DNA from: Diploscapter coronatus
Lineage: Eukaryota; Nematoda; Chromadorea; Rhabditida; Rhabditidae
Direction of reading: 5' to 3'
Assembly: GCA_964036155.1 (NCBI GenBank)
Contig: OZ038422.1
Span: 15,771,201-15,835,200, forward strand
Length of the DNA: 64,000 bases
The translations under genes and the position numbers were made by a program. Below the pieces are notes generated by a model. The model saw nothing but the letters and a program-made list of their open reading frames with translations. It was not told the origin of the DNA and ran no database searches. How positions within the stretch are numbered: position 1 is the first letter of the stretch; each line of letters opens with the position of its first letter. This document shows positions 1 through 10,784 of this stretch, one piece after another.

Positions 1-820
1 TCGGTACCCAAAAAATAGTATGATATCTTTTTTCATACTATAGCCGCTCTATATCGCTAGGTTAGAGAGCATTTGATATGAAAAGAGAAAAAGAAGCTTC
101 CTCGAAGAAGGCACGTAACGTGGAGATTTAGCCTCATATTCATATCTTCTTTGGCAGAATGTCTAAAGAGTTTGCTCATTGCTAGCAAATGCGAGCAGAT
201 TTGATTGAAATAGGGAACACATAAAACTAGCGGTATTCTAATTATATGCTTGTTTTCCTATACCTACATATTGTTTCGGTCAAAGTAGGTGACAGTTCGT
301 ATGTCGAAAAATACCGAGAAAGGCGAGAGACACAGGAAATTGCGTACCACTCTTTCCATTATTCTTCGCTAACTTTTTCTCTGGCACTCTGCCTCTCTTT
401 GTGCATAGTTCATACGCGCATTTTTCGCAAGGAACTCTTTAACACACGAACTGTTATTTCATTTGACCGATACAATATAAAACGCGCTTTACCAACCACG
501 CTCTTTGGCATCATAGGTAAATGTGAGATGCAGAGTGTGAATTCCTTTTGTGGCATAAAATGTTATAAGATATGGCGAAAGAAGTTGAGGAAGTAGATTA
601 TCATCTGAGTTCTTCCTGAAATATTTATTGTGGCTGCAATATTAACGTTAATTATTACTTGTATGTAGCGATTCGATAAATGTCATGGCTGGTTGGCGCT
701 CCTGCATCGAGGTATACTGTTGAATCATTCTAAAACATATTATCAAAATTAGTTAGGATTTTGGAATTATTTTTATAATTTCATCGTTACAAACCAATAT
801 TATTGAAATTGAAGAAAAAC
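1..820. other. Window start, no supportable gene
   Basis: AT-rich sequence with no exon-like reading frame that I can join to a neighbour. The one open frame here (246-596, +) has no recognisable motif and no splice context, so I do not call it. Confidence 0.4.
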
Positions 821-869
821 TCATAGGTATTTCGAATTTTGAAATGCAGAAATAAAAAAAAAACTAACA

Positions 870-2716
870 TCACTATCAAATGTAATGCCTGCAAGAAAAC
901 TCAGTGGATCTAAATCACGGGTCCAGATTGTGAAAGCAGCAGAACCGTTCCTCGCATCCAGAACTACGTCCCAGGCATAGCTGGCGTTCATCTGAGCTTT
1001 CATTGTGCGATGTCTAGAAACAGTTCCATCTGCTGATTTGTATTTGGCAGTATCTGAAAGAAATCAATACTATCTTGGAAGATCATAATCGATAACAAAA
1101 TATGCTCAGGGATGTTGGAAGTCCGAGAAACTCGGGCCTTAGCCTCAGCCAATTTCGAAAGGTCGATCGAGGCCGAGTTCCAACATCCTTGAATATGCTG
1201 TAGTATCTCAGATTCGCATGCTATTCTCATTTATCATTTTAAGCAAACATGAGCATCGTATTGATTACATGGCTCATAGAAAAAGACGTCGGGTTTTCTA
1301 AGAAATAGTATGAGAAAGCAAGAGAAGAAAAGAAAAAAGCCGGTGTCTTTTTCTACGAGCCGATTACACCAATAATGGCGTAACTAATATTTCAGTCATA
1401 AAATAGAATTGATCAAAATTTTAAAAGGACTGACTCTCTGGAACATTGATAATAACTATATCGTTAGCTTGGGGGTCGATTTGTACAATCGTAATTTGAT
1501 TGTGAGACGATGAATCGAATGTTTGGTTTTGAATATACCAGAAGAATAGGCTAAACATGGATTATTCATTTCATTGATCGATTTTGATTTATTCACAAAT
1601 CTCTTACCTCCCCAGAGGAACGTTATTCGGACCACCGTAAACCAAATATCTCGTAGCATAATAAAATGGATAGTCGTATCCCAGTAGAAGGTCGACAGTT
1701 AGCTGAAATGAATATTTTATCATAAATTAATGGAGAGAAAAGGGTATTCAAATTAAATCTTATGTTTCCCCGGTGAAATTAATGAATAACATTTTCACAT
1801 AAGGAGGGTCATATTTCTTTTCAATTTTTGCATTTTTTTTTTCAAATTAGCAATAATGCGTCCTAAAATCTCACTGATTTCGACTGATTTGCCGTGATGA
1901 CATTCTTTCTCAACCCGTTACTTTGCGTAAGAAGAACAGCCCTCTTGTCGAGTCCTGTCGAATATGTCGCATTTATCGATGATGGCACTAAATTTGACTG
2001 TTTTTAACGTTTAATGAAGAAAATTACATTTATGATAGGACGCTTGAATGTAAATTGTTGAGTTGAACATTGAATTAGGCGGACAGTGAAGAGTGAAGAT
2101 ATTAACTCCTGCCGGGAAGTAAAATACATGCGTATCATTTAGTCGTTCACTGAAATTAACGTTCTTTTATCGACACGCTATTTTAATAATTCTTCGTAAA
2201 ATCTATAAGTTGTTAACGCGGTAATTTCTTCCTTTCTTCTAAATGAAGAAGAATATGAGACACAAGTTTTAGAAGAAAAAGCTGAAAATAGAATCGCACG
2301 TTCAGTTCTAAAGCTCTCAGAGATGACGCAAACCAGATAAAATACTTGCCTGAAAACAGAATGCCTTCCAGAATCACTAATTGTGTAGTAGTCCGATCCT
2401 ACCATCGTTCCCTTGATGAAAAATGAAGCATAAGAATCTGATGGAACCGTTACCTAAAAATTCTTCATAGCTGAAAAGGTGTTTATAATATTGAAAAAAG
2501 ATATTTACATTAAACGTGCAATTGATTGCCTTCGAGCAATAATTTTGAAGATTGGGAGTTTGACCGAATGTAAAGTTGGAAATAATGTTTGTGTAAGAAA
2601 GACAATCTAAATAAAATATAGTAGAATAACGTGGAATAAAAATTACCTTCTGCAGCCGCAAATTCAGCCAAACAGAACAGAGTTAGTAAAATAATCGTAT
2701 GAACTGTGCTCTTCAT
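870..2716 (-). CDS. Secreted protein of unknown family, multi-exon
   Basis: The start codon is at 2716. The first exon codes a clear signal peptide (Lys near the N-terminus, then a hydrophobic run, ending AEFAAAE) and ends at a GT donor near 2647. The second exon (about 2608-2511) joins in frame and is rich in Cys, with AEDCLSYTNIISNFTFGQ then NYCSKAINCTFN. It also has potential N-glycosylation sites. Later candidate exons are at about 1692-1612 (contains GYDYPFYYATRYLVYGGPN) and about 1053-880 (contains MNASYAWDVVLDARNGSA). The exons between 2510 and 1700 are not resolved. I do not recognise the family. The signal peptide and paired cysteines support an extracellular protein, but no function is inferred. 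Confidence 0.5.
1099..1198. repeat. Imperfect ~100-base hairpin element
   Basis: The ends read TGCTCAGGGATGTTGGAA and, inverted, TTCCAACATCCTTGAATA, enclosing a GC-richer loop. It lies in a presumed intron of the secreted-protein gene and resembles a tiny foldback element. Confidence 0.6.
1270..1361. mobile_element. 92-base foldback element with 7-base direct flanks
   Basis: Terminal inverted repeats of about 22 bases (GGCTCATAGAAAAAGACG and its imperfect inverse CTTTTTCTACGAGCC) are flanked on both sides by GATTACA (1263-1269 and 1362-1368). The direct repeat looks like a target-site duplication. Confidence 0.6.
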
Positions 2717-3448
2717 TTCTCTGAAATAAGAAAAAAATATTATCAAGAAGATAGATTCAAATTAGAATAAACTTCAATTTATCACAACATCATAAAATCA
2801 AATTAATTAGGACATAAAATTTCATGCACTAATCAGAATTTGTAATCACATTTAGCTTTAGAAATTACAGAATTGTTATATATCAGTATGCTAAGATAGA
2901 AATAATTTGATCGTATGAAAACTTAATCATCTCAATGAATATGTTATGAAAGCCTCTTATAAAGCCCAATCATCTTAGGAATTTGTTTTGAAGCTTCCTT
3001 ACTGATAAAGAAAACTAAATTTATTAAATGATGCTATTTGTCGTTTTTCATTTTTGATTCGAAGCAATATGTGCCGTTTTGTCTTGATAAGGAAAGATTA
3101 TAGTTCCTCGACATTTTGTTTTTATTCCATTTTCACTTGCCCAATTTATCAAATCAAATTAATGATTCAGCATCAAATGAATTTATAACTTTATTTCATA
3201 ATGTAAATGAGGTGATTAATCAAATTACTGATAAGTTTATAACATTTCGGCATCATTAATCAATATATACAAAGAGACAAGTGATGAAATTTCAGTATGA
3301 TTTGTACTCTACAGTTCTACAAAAATGCAATAAAAATTTCGGATTTAGCTGATATGTGTAATAGATCGAATAACAAAACTATTTGGTTTCGGGTCATCAT
3401 TAATCTGCCTTGTTTCTTCATTCGTGGGAATGTTAGCTGAAATTTTCA

Positions 3449-3910
3449 CTATTTATAAAAGAAATATTCTAAAAATGTCTTACTTCTAATTTTATTCGAC
3501 TGAAGCTTTCGAAATTTTGATGCGATGAATTCTCGATAATTCTGGTCGGCTGTTAAAAGAAAGATGGATCCAAAAAATCCATGACTTGAAATTAAAAATA
3601 CCAGAAAGTTCGTGCAATCTAACAATTTCTTATTAAAAATACTTTAAACTTATTTTCTTACATGGATTGTATTCTGTTGAGCCATACGAGATGAAAAGTG
3701 GAATCGATGACAGAAAAATTGGAACCACGACCTAACAGGTAAAAATTGGTAGAATATTAAGGATATTTTGATTTGAATCAAATGACTTACTTGCCCTAAG
3801 AGTATTAGCAGAAATCTTCGTTGCAATTTGAAAGTCACTTTTGATATGGTTAAATTCGAAGAATTTAAAATTTTGATAAAATGCTCAAAGATCACATATG
3901 AGGACGCCAT
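3449..3910 (-). pseudogene. 5'-truncated srh-class chemoreceptor (3' exons only)
   Basis: Three exons join in frame. The first (about 3908-3795) ends ISKVTFKLQRRFLLILLGQ, the second (about 3736-3656) reads VVPIFLSSIPLFISYGSTEY, and the third (about 3620-3449) reads FLISSHGFFGSIFLLTADQ followed by NYREFIASKFRKLQ and a stop. These match, exon for exon, the last three segments of the complete receptor just upstream: the LQRKF..LVGQ loop, transmembrane segment 6, transmembrane segment 7 and the C-terminal YR motif. No exons for transmembrane segments 1-5 are visible between 3910 and 4420. It is either a decayed tandem duplicate or the 3' part of an alternative transcript of its neighbour. Confidence 0.6.
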
Positions 3911-4422
3911 GTAATTTCGGAAAAAAGTTATAATTATAAAAATGTAAATATATGTACTTTTTACAGTCTAAATCCGGGAACAACTGTATATTTATTTTCG
4001 CGTAAAATGATAATAAACAGCTTATTAAGTAAATATCTCAGCCATTAATATACCGAATTGGGTCAATAAGAGTTTTGGAGAAAAACGGAACCTTCACATG
4101 AAACAATTAGAATTACAAATTCGACGAAATGCCTTCAGTTTCTAATTCACAACAATTTACAAACTCGTGTATATGCTAAATTATGTTTTAATTGCTTGGA
4201 AAATAATAATTTACAAACTCAGTAAAACAACTATATTTTGTATTCCAAATCTAACAAATTATTCAATTAATTTATTCAAATGCATAAAACACCCAATGCC
4301 AATAAACGATATTTCAAATATTCAATAAATAGTTAACTATTTTAACCAACAATTTTACAAATTAATGCCTCTTCTTTTCACTGCTTCAGGTAGATCATGA
4401 TTTGTAGAAGGTTCAACTAAAT

Positions 4423-6399
4423 TTACTCTTTTTTGTAAATTGAAGAAATATTTTTAATAAACTCATTTATAAACCCACCATTTATGATTACATTTTGTCG
4501 TTTCCTTCTTAATTTCGATAGTATAAAATCACGATACGGTTGATTTGCAAACAATAGGAATAGTGAGCTAAGAAATCCATGATTACTAATGGCAAATACA
4601 CACAAACTTGACATAGCTACAATTAATTTGATATTCAAATTGACAAGATAAAATTCAAAATCAAGTAGAATCTTACCTGGATTATATGAAATTGCACCAT
4701 AAGAAAAGAATAACGGAGCTACCATTAAAATAGCTGGAACTGATATCTAAATAATAACGTTCGAATAATCAACTGAGACATTTCAGACTTGACCAACTAG
4801 CATCCATAGAAATTTTCGTTGAATTTTTAGAGTTGAAACTGATAATTTTGTGTCTCGTCTGGTTAAATTTCTCAAAGTCAGGAGAAAACATATAGATATT
4901 GGCTGAAACTCAATGAAGGTTATATTTTCACTAGCGAAATATCAGTAGCGAGACAAAGTTTTCATCTCGAAATATTTTACGAAGAAAGTTACCTTCTATC
5001 AGTTTGAGTATTATAGAGCGAGCAAGAAGTTTGGAACCAAACGTCGAATTTTAACATCATGGTTGAACCCACTCTTCACGAACAAATCATTTTGAGATTT
5101 TAAACACATGTGCAAGATTAAAATACCTGCAAACCCTCCAAGGCTCTTCGAGATTCTCTCGTGATGAATAATTTCGAACCTCCTCTTAAAATAATAATTG
5201 GTTCCAAACTTTTGCTCGCCAATGTAAATGTTTTTGATATTCAAAATAGTAAATTCCATACCACGATCATCATCATTATTTGCACGGCAAAGATTATGTG
5301 CGAGACGCAAATTCGACATGCTCTACTCACTACCGCATCCCTACTCCAAAGCAAATCGGGCGGATCTTTCCACATGGCAGCCAATTCAAGCTTGGCTTTG
5401 TCCATATTCTCAGGTAGATCATAATAAGCAAGCAACTCTCCAGGATGAAATGAAAGGCAGAGAAGACATCCAAGTATGATTCGCTTCTTGTCTGACATCG
5501 TCGAAGTGCTGCCGGTGTGCGAGCAGGTATAGCGAGTGTAGAAAAGAAGGACTATGGTTCCACCCACCCCTAAGGTATTCGATGAGTATTTCAAGGACCA
5601 GAATAATTAAGAAAAAATAAATTGATCGCAATTTTTACGCGCGAAAAATAACGATCTTTGTAGATTACTATTCGATGATATTCCATTTATCCGAGGATTG
5701 ATTTTGGCGACTATTTGAGATTATATAATGCACATTTGCATTTTCAATAATTTGTGCATCATTTCACTTTGTTTCAATTTATCATTTTCTGCCAATAATT
5801 TCATAGCGAATTATGTATCTAAAACTTACAGTAAGCTGTGTATACGGAAATCAAAATTATAGCGATTGTTGACACCCCCAACCAACTAAGAACTCCTGTC
5901 GTAAGCCCACCTAAACATTAAATTATTTTTAATGACTTATAAGGAACCCTGCAAATTGCAAAATTGCAAGATGAAGGAATATCGTGCTAGCGAGCTAGAA
6001 GAGGGGGAAATTGTGTGAAACTAACATCTTTTATTTTTTATCAAATAAACGAAAGCGCTTCGTCATTTCGTTATTTACAAACTGCCGATTTATCGCGATA
6101 TTTTTTCGACTTACCAATATAGGGATAGAACACTATCGGGGCGAGAAGAATTGTAATTCCAAAGTCACAAAAACTGACCCTAAATTATACACGTTGTCTC
6201 ATATTTTCGAAATATCGTCGACTTACAATACTTGATACTTTGCTAGAAGAAACTTATAATAGAACGACATGCTAGGATGAGATTTATACAAAATACAGTA
6301 TAATGCGAACATATTTACTGGAAGCTGGCAAAGACCCAAAATATGCAGGCTCAAAGTGTAATAATATGTATCCATATGATGGACGGTTATGTTCGTCAT
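4423..6399 (-). CDS. srh-like seven-transmembrane chemoreceptor
   Basis: Nematode serpentine receptors of this class are G-protein-coupled chemosensory receptors of sensory neurons. The start at 6399 lies just after a TTTAG acceptor; an in-frame Met at 6375 is the alternative. Exon 1 codes transmembrane segment 1 (LHILGLCQLPVNMFALYCIL, then KSHPSMSFYYKFLLAK). Exon 2 (6179-6115) has CDFGITILLAPIVFYPYIG, the usual D and P-rich segment of this family. Exon 3 (about 5911-5830) has GVLSWLGVSTIAIILISVYT. The exon at about 5590-5330 has FYTRY and then the family-typical DLPENMDKAKLE loop. The exon at about 4905-4783 has LSVSTLKIQRKFLWMLVGQ. It is followed by ISVPAILMVAPLFFSYGA and finally FLLFANQPYRDFILSKLRR. 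The order and motifs fit class H best; class I or another Str-superfamily class is possible. The join around 5320-4910 is the least certain. Confidence 0.75.
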
Positions 6400-7019
6400 G
6401 TCTAAAGTAAAGAAAAAATAAAATATTACTTAAAGACCCGATGAAATATTCAAAAGTTTAGTAGAATAAGTTATGCAGATAATGCTAGGTTTCTGACTTC
6501 TAAGTAAATGGCATTATATATTGTTGAGCAGATGTTCACAAGTCATAAGCCAACGAATTTTTTAAAATAAAAATTCAAAAGGTGCATTTCTCCATTTCAT
6601 AATCACGAGAATATAACTTTTTTTAATGCAAATTTCAATTATCTTCTCTCAGAACTAATTCGTTTTTCATAATCGAAGCCAAATGATTTTAATCGAGGTC
6701 AAAATTTTACCTAATGACATTTAAAATATGGATAAAAAGATACAAATATTTCAAAGATCTCATGTGTCATATGAAGTCCTTTATTAATTATTCAATTAAA
6801 AATTCCAATTTATAATTTGTAAGAGTTTTGTGGTTTCCAATTAGTAGAATTTTCAAGCAGATGTTCAAAAATAAAAATTTTAAATCGCGCGATATTTCTT
6901 GCAAAGTCGCAGTTAATTGGAAAAAAACTATATAGCTGAATTGTATGAAAATTATTAAACTCGTCATTGATGACTAGGAAGCGCAAGTCCCGCTCACTCG
7001 TCGAAGTCAAAGTCAAAGA

Positions 7020-7255
7020 GTGACTTTTCGTCATTTTTCAAAAATTCCTAGAAATTTTGCGAAGCGATTGTTTTCTTATTTTTTCTTTTTCCACTATTAG
7101 ATATGGGCCTAGGAAACATTTTTGCAAGGCACGCTTTTCGCTTGACGAAAATCCGTTCATAAAAAGGGGTTTTCGGATTGTCGTCTTCAGGAACCCATAT
7201 CTTTGGTTACACTGATCCGTTTTTATGCGGTTTTTTGCTACTAACTATTCTAATG
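7020..7255 (+). repeat. Interspersed repeat, copy 1 of 4
   Basis: Runs from the GCAAGTCCCGCTCACTCGTC-type end through CACTATTAGATATGGGCC to a TTTGGTTACACTGATCC segment. Closely related copies lie at 8345-8610 and 11697-11985, each inside the equivalent intron of a sphingomyelinase gene, and an inverted partial copy lies at 14640-14805. This copy sits just 3' of the first sphingomyelinase gene. Confidence 0.8.
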
Positions 7256-7367
7256 TGAAAGAATTATAGAAAAAAATACTTTTATGGCTTTGTCTTCACA
7301 ACGGGAATTTTACCTACGCCCTCTAAGTTTAGGCATAATTTATCGAAATTTATTCAGAGTAAATTAT

Positions 7368-10300
7368 CTAGATTGGGCAATTATCACTATCCCTCTTCTT
7401 CAATTTGTACTCTTCGAATTTTCTTCTAATTTCAGCCCTGGTTGGTTGATATTTGATTGATGAAGATTGATTATTCGGCAAATCTGGGCAGAGCTTCCCG
7501 TTCGAATGGTGGAATTGCCTAAAGTCTTATTACTATTTTTTTAAATCCAAATATTTCACCTGCTCATGCACAGCCAATAGTTCTTGCAGTTTTGATCACA
7601 CGATTCCATTCCGTCATATTGATTTCTTCGATTCAGGTTTCTAGAATTTCAAGTTTGCTTTTCTATAGTCTTTTAAACAAAACATCAAATTATTGCTTGG
7701 TTAGAAAGTGAGAATGCATGTAGAAGTAATCAACGTCCAGAATCTTTTCAAAAATGCTCGAATGTACCTCTTAAAAGCAAAATCTATGAAAAAGCCTTAC
7801 TTACACATGGAATTTATCGAATAAAGCGTCATCCGTCTTCATTCGTTCGATGAAATTGTGCCATTCCTGTGGAACATTCGATGCCAGTCCGTATTCCTTC
7901 AGCACACTCGCATAAAGCTGCTCCCATTTGGGGTTTGTCGGGTTCGCGTTATTCAGGGTCAAATTAAAGAACCACTCTTCGAAGTCGATGACGGACTGAA
8001 AATGAATAAAGTGAAGAATAAAAGCGAGGAATCTAATCTGGAAAGAATTGATTCAGGCAACTTATGAAACAGAGTCGAGCTAGTTTTCAAAGACTCGCAA
8101 ACTTGACCATAAATACAAAGCATGAAAATACATACGAATGAAGATCCTGGGTAATTTCCATCGACCGTGTAGATTCGATATGCCGGAAAATATTTGTCGT
8201 AAGGTGTCAACGAAGGTGCCGAGAATACGACGCTGAATTCATAAAGCTTTCAAAAAATGTTGGCAGAAACATAATGCCTTGTAGGTGTTGAAGTGTGGTC
8301 AAACGGATCGGAATATAACATGTAGAACAGCCTATAATTAGAAAGTGCAAGCTCCGCCCACTCTGTGCGGACAAAGTCAAGGAAATCAATTTCGTCAAAA
8401 TTCTAGAAAATTTGCGAAGTGATTTTTTTTTCTGATTTCTCTTTTCCCACTATTAGATATGAGCCTAGGGAACATTTTTGCAAGGCACGCTTTTCGCTCG
8501 ACGAAAATTCATTCACAAAAAGGGGTTTTCGGGTCGTCATCTTCAAAAATTCATATCTTTGGTTACACTGATTCGTTTTTCATGTGGTTTTTTGCTGTAA
8601 TCCTAGAAAAATACTTCCATGACTTTGTCTTCAAATCGGGAATATCACCGCCCGCTCTTACTCGTAGTGAGTATGGCCGTATAACTGAGCCGTAATTGTA
8701 TTCGCGAATCTGCAAAATTTTCCCCTGAATAAATTCAGGAGCTCGTAGCTTACCTGTTAGCAACGCGATAGTAGTTGTAACTCCAGCCCTCAAGCGACTG
8801 ATGATCGCCGCCATTAATGTGCGCAATAATTTGCACCTTGTCACCAGCTTTCTCAGCGTCCAGGAGCTGATCAGACAGCCACTGTAGAGTATCGTCGGGG
8901 TCTGTTTCATTGACATATAGCCAGCTGAATCCATTAATTGTTTGTAAAAAATAACATCGCCTACAAGTTTCGAGTATCACCAAAGATGTTGTTCAATGAA
9001 ATAACTCGAAGTCCTGGATAGAGCTTCGTCATGTAACAGCCTCTGCTGAAACATTAGGTTCAAACACTACATCTTGAATAAGAAAGTCAACTAGAGCATG
9101 GTCGCACTCTGATCGTCGGGGACGGCTCCTTTCCAGGCGTTCATCATCCAGGAATAATACCACGCCTCATCCCATTTGCTCGGAGCAAAATGGGGAGTCA
9201 ACATGTCGACTGGAAGTCCTTCGTGATTGCCGATGGCGAAGAGAACGGGAATGTCGGGAAATGCGCTGGAAATAAATGAGTCTTATACGAGGTATTGAAA
9301 TTCAGCTCATGCCTTCGAATGTTGTCCGAAATATTCTTGATATATGCCATGTGTGATGCATTATTGTAATTCCTAAAATATTGCATGTCAAAGGACAATT
9401 TACAAAAAACAAAACAAAAAAGCTCATACCATACGTCATGCGCAGCCAAATCTCCGGTAACAACAACGTAGTCCAGCTGAAAATCTCAAATCGTCAAATT
9501 CGCATATAATAACCACGAATAACCTTTCCATTAGTTTTGACGATGTGGTCGAGCATATTCGTGAACAGCCAGTAGGGACTGTCACATTTCCCCCACATGC
9601 CCCAGTAGCCTGCAGGACGCTTGATTCCCTGAGTCGTGGCTCCATCAGCGCTTACTTCCTGCGATTTTGAGATAAGATTCAGAATCGGATTGCCCGAGAA
9701 TATTGGTTGATTTTATGAAAATGTTCGTTTTTTTTTCGATTTTTTGCACTTGAAAGTTCCAAAAATACATAATTTCCAAATACCCCTAATATGCTAGCAA
9801 ATTTTTGAAACAAACATCAGGAATATCCTGGGGTCGGCAGCATTGGGACGTGTCGCAATCAGCTTCTAATCCTGGTGTGTACCTCATATCAAGATGAATG
9901 TCCGTCAAGTGCAGAACTCGCATGGTAGGCTTGCCTGGCTACGATTGAAGGAGATTTCACTCGATTATTAAGGATTTTACCAGAACAGGAGTTTTGGGTA
10001 CAAACGGCGGAGCATTTCCAGGAATTGGAATAGTCCAGTTGACTTTCAACGGATCGTATGGGGAACCACAGTATGAAACGTAATAGTGAAAGGTTTTTCT
10101 CAAATTCTGTTCTAACCGTCAATCAGAAGCCCGCATAGTTGATTCGGAATGACGATGATTTGATCAAGTATCCAAATGACTTGATCATCAAAATCTGTGA
10201 TAACCGCTTGACAAATGAAATTGTCCTCGAGTTTAAATGTGTCACAGATAAAAATCGCGAGGTCGCCTCTAAAATCAAATAGAAAGTTTTCTTTTGGAAA

Positions 10301-10496
10301 ATATCACTACAGGCATTCATCCATCTTATCATCCCCCCATGATTCGTGAATTAGATCAACTAGAAAATTGCACTCTTTGCATTGATCGGACTCAGCATAT
10401 GAACCTATCAAAATTCGTTTATTGCTTGATTTGAAAACAACATTTCTGACCTTCGATGTTCAAGGCAAATATCAAAAATAGGAATTTTAATCGCAT
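7368..10496 (-). CDS. Secreted acid sphingomyelinase, tandem copy A
   Basis: Sphingomyelin phosphodiesterase hydrolyses sphingomyelin to ceramide and phosphocholine in lysosomes or outside the cell. About 17 short exons are traceable. Exon 1 codes a signal peptide (MRLKFLFLIFALN). Next comes a saposin-B domain (DQCKECNFLVDLIHESW, then FICDTFKLEDNFICQ and NQLCG). The calcineurin-like metallophosphoesterase domain follows with all expected metal motifs: LTDIHLD (about 9900), GDLAAHDVW (about 9440), IGNHEGLPVD (about 9215), IIAHINGGD (about 8810) and YGHTHYE (about 8660). The C-terminal cysteine region reads YDGMESCDQNCKNYWLC and ends SDNCPI-stop at 7370-7368. The catalytic set looks intact. The intron after GHTHYE holds the repeat at 8345-8610. 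The intron after HTSTPT begins GC rather than GT. An almost parallel gene lies immediately upstream, so the pair is a tandem duplication. Confidence 0.93.
8345..8610 (+). repeat. Interspersed repeat, copy 2 of 4 (intronic)
   Basis: Same family as 7020-7255, beginning AAGTGCAAGCTCCGCCCACT. It lies in the sphingomyelinase A intron between the GHTHYE exon and the LFYM exon, in the reverse sense to the gene. Confidence 0.85.
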
Positions 10497-10784
10497 AGCC
10501 AAATGAGAATTGCAAACTCAGGAACTGATTGATTGATTGATCAAGAAGCATGGAGATTAGTGGAAGAAAATAAGAATAGGAACAAAGATGGCTGATAACA
10601 TGTAATCGAATGAGGTAAAACGACTGATAACCGTCTATAATTTATGGAATACACTCTATTTTCACTTTTGAAGCGTGTTTTCGTGATAACTAAAAATCGA
10701 TTACTAGCTATTGATTTTCCACAAATTTCATTTTGATAACGAACAATTTATTCTTGACTGAAAATAGCCAAATGGTCCTTAATT

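Noticed and set aside
6810..7034. 74-codon minus-strand frame downstream of sphingomyelinase A
   Set aside because: It runs into the interspersed repeat, has no motif and no exon partner.
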